Shown piece after piece: positions 60,151 to 64,000 of a stretch of 64,000 bases of DNA. The DNA is from Liolophura sinensis (Eukaryota; Mollusca; Polyplacophora; Chitonida; Chitonidae), in contig NC_088297.1 in the NCBI RefSeq assembly GCF_032854445.1, forward strand, positions 8,357,375-8,421,374, read 5' to 3'. Within the stretch, counting starts at the first letter, position 1. Every line of letters begins with the position of its first letter. A model generated the notes under the pieces. It was not told where the DNA came from and did no database searches. It worked only from the letters and a program-made list of their open reading frames with translations. A program made the position numbers and the translations under genes.

Positions 60151-60354
60151 ACAGGTAAAAGTCTTCTTAACAAGGAGAGGTCATTATCCCAGTAAAGACA
60201 AACTCAGCCTGTATTTCCCCCAGGGAAATTTGTGTCAGCACACAAACTGGTGGGGAGTCCTGCACCCCACCAGAGCTTGTTAAGAGTTAAGGCCATCATG
60301 AAAAACATGTTTGTTGAGGGTAACCCTCAAATCACTTTAGCATGACTACTTTAG

Positions 60355-60520
60355 TTCCTCAACCTTTTCACATATTAAAAAGCAAGTTTCCGTGACATTT
60401 TAGGACTTTCTTAATTTGATTTTGCAGACAGAATTGCATCAAATGGGTTGGTCAACTTCAGGGCTTGACAAAACGTATAATTTTATCAGTCTACAGAGGA
60501 GCATGCCCTCAGAATAAGTT
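60355..60520 (-). repeat. Dispersed repeat with CTCAACYTTTT ends (second copy)
   Basis: Counterpart of 48430-48600. Confidence 0.5.
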
Positions 60521-60699
60521 TAAATAAACACCTTGCACAAACCTGTAAACAGTTTTTAAGTTGAACTACATAAATGACAGACTATACACTTTTTTTTACT
60601 TTACTTCAAAAGTTAAAATATTTTTTATGTGGTAGTTTTGTCCAGTACCATACAATAGGCCCCCTGTCAAAGCCTATTTGGTGCAGGCAGTTATTCTTT

Positions 60700-61072
60700 T
60701 CCTGTTGCTCAATGCGGTCCGCCGTGAGTTCAAGTCCAGGTGGCTTCCTCTCCTGCCATAGTTGGAAAGGTCTTTCAGCAACCTGCAGATGGTTGTGGGT
60801 TTCAACAAGTTCGCTCGGTGTCTTCCCACCATAATACTGGCCACTGCCATATAAGTGAGTACAAAGATGACACAAATCAAATAAATGTGTTCAAGTCCAT
60901 CTCATACTGTCTTCATCTTCGGCCATATGTGGGAAGGTCTGCCAGCAACCTGTAGATGGTTGTGAGTTTCCCCCGGGCTCTGCCTGGTTTTCCTCCCACC
61001 ATAATGTTGGCTGCCATTGTATGAGTGAAATATTCTTGGGTACGATGGAGAACACCAATCAAATAAATAAAT
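60700..61072 (+). repeat. Two adjacent SINE family A copies (second copy)
   Basis: Counterpart of 48786-49155, with small indels. Confidence 0.8.
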
Positions 61073-61318
61073 ATGAGATACTACTTCTGGTGCTAAAGTT
61101 ACCCGACCATCTAAACACCGCTTAAACCAACAGAACTCCCAGAAGCTGGAAAAATGAACTTATCATGGAGGAAATGTTAGGTCATGTAGATCAGCTCACT
61201 TTCACTATTTATGGTATACATTCTATAATTATATGTGTATGTATAAGGTACCGAAAGGTTTGGTAACTTTCCCACAGTAATTTGCCGTACCATTCATCAT
61301 TGTGATTTTTCTCATCAG

Positions 61319-61485
61319 CTGGATAACTGTTAGAGAGGCGTAAACCCCGCTGGATGCTGTCATAGAGTTTGCCCTTGACGATTCACTGCTGACCAATCGT
61401 ATCACGGGACGGAGAATCCACGTTCCCTAGCGGTCGCTCATACCACATTGAATTCAACCCTCCTAAAGTTGAAGGCATGGATGAT
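61319..61485 (+). pseudogene. AK2: AK2 exon 4, second copy, frame broken
   Basis: 167 instead of 168 bases: AACTGTTAG for AACTTGTTAG, CGTAAACCCC for CGTAAAACCCC, and GTTCCCTAGC for GTTCCTAGC. All three are in or beside short runs, as expected from sequencing error. Confidence 0.85.
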
Positions 61486-61529
61486 GTAAGTCAGCAGTAA
61501 TGTGCTATTACCTTCAGTTACAAGCTAGG

Positions 61530-61770
61530 CCTCTGTGTTTAGCGTACCAGCGTGGCACATTGACCCAGGAGCCTCCCACCAATGCGGTCGCTGAGATCGT
61601 CCACCTTATGCTGGCTTCCGCTCCGGCTGTGTATGGGAAGGTCTGTCAGCAACCTGTGAATGGTGTTTCCTACTTGGTCTGCCTGGTTCCCTCCCATCAC
61701 AATGCTGGACGCCGTCATATATGTGAGATATTCTTAAGCACAGTGTAAAACACCAATCGAATAAACAAAT
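61530..61770 (+). repeat. SINE family A (second copy)
   Basis: Counterpart of 49608-49830, but the tail is longer (AGTGTAAAACACCAATCGAA), so the first copy has lost about 20 bases here. Confidence 0.75.
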
Positions 61771-62354
61771 CATTTACCACCTGCATGGTGTGGCCTGTAT
61801 TATAGATGCTTCACCTGTCACGTATAGCTTTATGTCTTACACTACAGCGATCATCACCTCAGTCAGAGGGAAAGTTCTACAAACCAAAAATGGTGCCTCA
61901 GAATCAGAAAAAAGTGGACGCACAGAAATTTCTGCGTGCAAAAATGGTATATCGCCATTAGTCATTTGAATGTTAACTTCCTTAAAACAAACATATGAAA
62001 ATGAGCATTTTAGTGTTTATACTGTGAAGGTCCAGGGTTGAATACAGGGTAATGGTGTCTGGTCCCAAAATAGAAAAATGGTCAAACGATTTTGTGGCAA
62101 AATCAAGTCATTTTTATTAACGCTGTACTTCAAGATTGGCCTTTATCATAAGATATAATTTATTAATATATAAATATTTATCGATAAAGTTATATATACA
62201 TTTCTTGATATATTATTTTTAAAATATGAGGGTTTTCGAGTCTTAACTGTTTTTGGTTATTCTAATCTGGTTTTAAACATGTCCAAACATTTGTTTCATT
62301 TTTGATGTTCTCACCTCCATATCAGAAACCTCAACTGCCTCGTGTTTTCACCTT

Positions 62355-62430
62355 GCTCTCGCCACGATATGGCTGAAATATTGCCCTGGCGATAATAAGT
62401 GGCGTTAAACCATAACCATTCATTCATTCA
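62355..62430. repeat. SINE-like family C fragment (second copy)
   Basis: Counterpart of 50445-50520. Confidence 0.6.
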
Positions 62431-63334
62431 ACAATACCCAGAGTCTTTTACTACTGAGGCCGTCAACAGCAGGATCATCAGAGAAGCAAAACATTCTTTG
62501 TGTTTCGAGTGGCAGCCGTGTTGACGTGAAAGTCACATTTGTGTACACACGCGCAGTGCGACCAGTTCGGTGTATTGCTTGGCAACATGTCTTGTGCGCA
62601 TGTGCATCTATTAAGCACTGGTGTTTTACATCATACGGAATCAGCAATAAGAACCAAGTAAATTCTATCCGAATATTAGCTTTTCTACCAAAAAATGCTG
62701 CCTTGTGTTTGCCTTGAAGTCAGCTGACGTTTGTAATCTCATTTGTAACGACCAGTATTGCATTAAACTGCATGAACTTTACGGTTACAAAATCGCAAAA
62801 GATGGTGAAGAGTTACCTCCCTTGCAGTGGTTTGTTGATTTGAGCTAGTGATTTTTAGGTAATATGAGTGTTAACGGCCTTTATTTAGTATAAAAACACA
62901 ACAGTATTGCTGGATTGTCATGTACAGAGGGACAATTTTAATTCAAAAGGCTCAGTATATTAGCTTCAAACAAACTCGGTATGAATTTGTGCCTGTATTT
63001 ACCACTGACTTACCAACATGGAAGCAAGCATAGCCTCTGATCTTTAAGCAATGTTTATTTAAGGTGTATGGGACCTAGGATTAACAAAAAAAAAAAAAAC
63101 AAATCATTGGCTGATAATGTTTATCATGATCTGGGATTTATTTGCAAACAATGCACTATAAAGGCTCAAGCAATTCACCTCCAAAGCCTTTAAAATTTGT
63201 TTTATTAAATTAAGGCAAGACACCCATTAACCATTTTGTGGTGTATGGGTTTCCATGGTTTCAAGTAATTATTGCGAAGGAAAACTCCCAAGTAATCAGT
63301 CAGATTATAACAACATCCTTGCTATATGGTGTGA

Positions 63335-63440
63335 ATGGTCCCCTGGGCTCTGTCCGGTGTCCACCCACCATAATGCTGGCTGCCATCGTGTAAGTGAAAT
63401 ATTAATGAGTACAGCGTAAAACACCAATCATAGAAATAAA
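63335..63440 (+). repeat. SINE family A 3' fragment (second copy)
   Basis: Counterpart of 51425-51535. Confidence 0.8.
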
Positions 63441-63679
63441 TATGGTGTGAATATCATTAATATATTCCTTTCATAATATGTGCACAGAAACAGATTAAAA
63501 CTGGCTAAATGCATTTTAGAGCATCAAGAAAATACAGCAGCTGAGAGTCGCAGGCCCCCAGACCCCCGGCTATTTTTGATCAGAATTTCTAAACAATCAA
63601 ATAAGGCCTGGATCCAACCCTGAGGTCATTAGGTCATTTTTTTTTTTACAATTCCAAGCTAAAACTTCATACAATTTTA

Positions 63680-63850
63680 CATGCTGGCTTCTTCTCCAGC
63701 CGTACGTGGGAAGGTCTGCCAGCAATCTGCGGATAGTCGTGGGTTTTCCCTGGGCTCTGCCCGGTTTCCTCCCACCATAATGCTGGCCGCCATCGTATAA
63801 GTGAAATATTCATGAGTACGGCATAAAACATCAATCAAATAAATAAATAA
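63680..63850 (+). repeat. SINE family A (second copy)
   Basis: Counterpart of 51768-51945. Confidence 0.85.
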
Positions 63851-63997
63851 ACTTATACATTTATATTTATAAAATTATAAAATAAATATAATAAACTTAA
63901 ACTTATACTTGAATATGTCATTGAAACATAACCAAATAAATACATGCAAGATCAAGTGACTTCAGCGAAGTCTTCATCCATGCCCACTTCTTTGCAG

Positions 63998-64000
63998 ATA
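63998..64000 (+). CDS. AK2: AK2 exon 5, second copy, start only
   Basis: TTTGCAG|ATA at the window edge. The rest lies outside. Confidence 0.8.

Overview
This window is animal (eukaryotic) nuclear DNA: GT-AG introns of 0.2 to 5 kb, many tRNA-derived SINEs, minisatellites, microsatellites, a dead Tc1/mariner copy, and a 200-base run of N that marks an assembly gap. The SINE tails (GTATAAGTGAAATATTCTTGAGTACGGCGTAAAAC type, described here in pieces) and the abundant ACATGTA words suggest a lophotrochozoan, perhaps a mollusc or a brachiopod. That assignment is inference.

Two divergent genes can be read exon by exon. On the minus strand, 38238 down to 11739, sixteen exons encode a complete sorting nexin 17 orthologue (473 residues: PX domain, atypical FERM module, C-terminal IGDDDL tail). 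On the plus strand from 38780, five exons encode adenylate kinase 2, the kinase of the mitochondrial intermembrane space. Their start codons lie 541 bp apart across a shared promoter that holds an ETS/GABP-like and an NRF-1-like site. Adenylate kinase exons 2 to 4 and the start of exon 5 occur a second time (55053-64000) after the N gap. That copy diverges only slightly, has no exon 1 and carries three single-base indels in exon 4, so it looks like an uncollapsed allele (haplotig) rather than a real paralogue.

The most unusual feature is a set of three minisatellites whose repeat unit was made from an exon edge plus its splice site. SNX17 exon 8 has 48 copies of its acceptor and first 23 exon bases (63-bp period). 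SNX17 exon 10 has 17 copies of its acceptor and first ~90 exon bases (121-bp period). AK2 exon 3 has about 14 copies of its last ~57 bases and donor (134-143 bp period), and the second copy of the locus has about 17. In each case the authentic exon sits at one end of the array. Splicing of both genes must therefore choose one true site among many near-identical decoys, and in the 63-bp array the nearest decoys are in frame.

Layout: 1-2060, fragments of a secreted C-type-lectin-like gene (minus strand) with repeats; 2060-11700, no recognised gene, containing SINEs, a MITE-like palindrome and short tandem arrays; 11739-38238, SNX17; 38239-38779, divergent promoter; 38780-52309, AK2; 52310-54852, intergenic, ending in a truncated SINE; 54853-55052, gap; 55053-64000, second partial AK2 copy.
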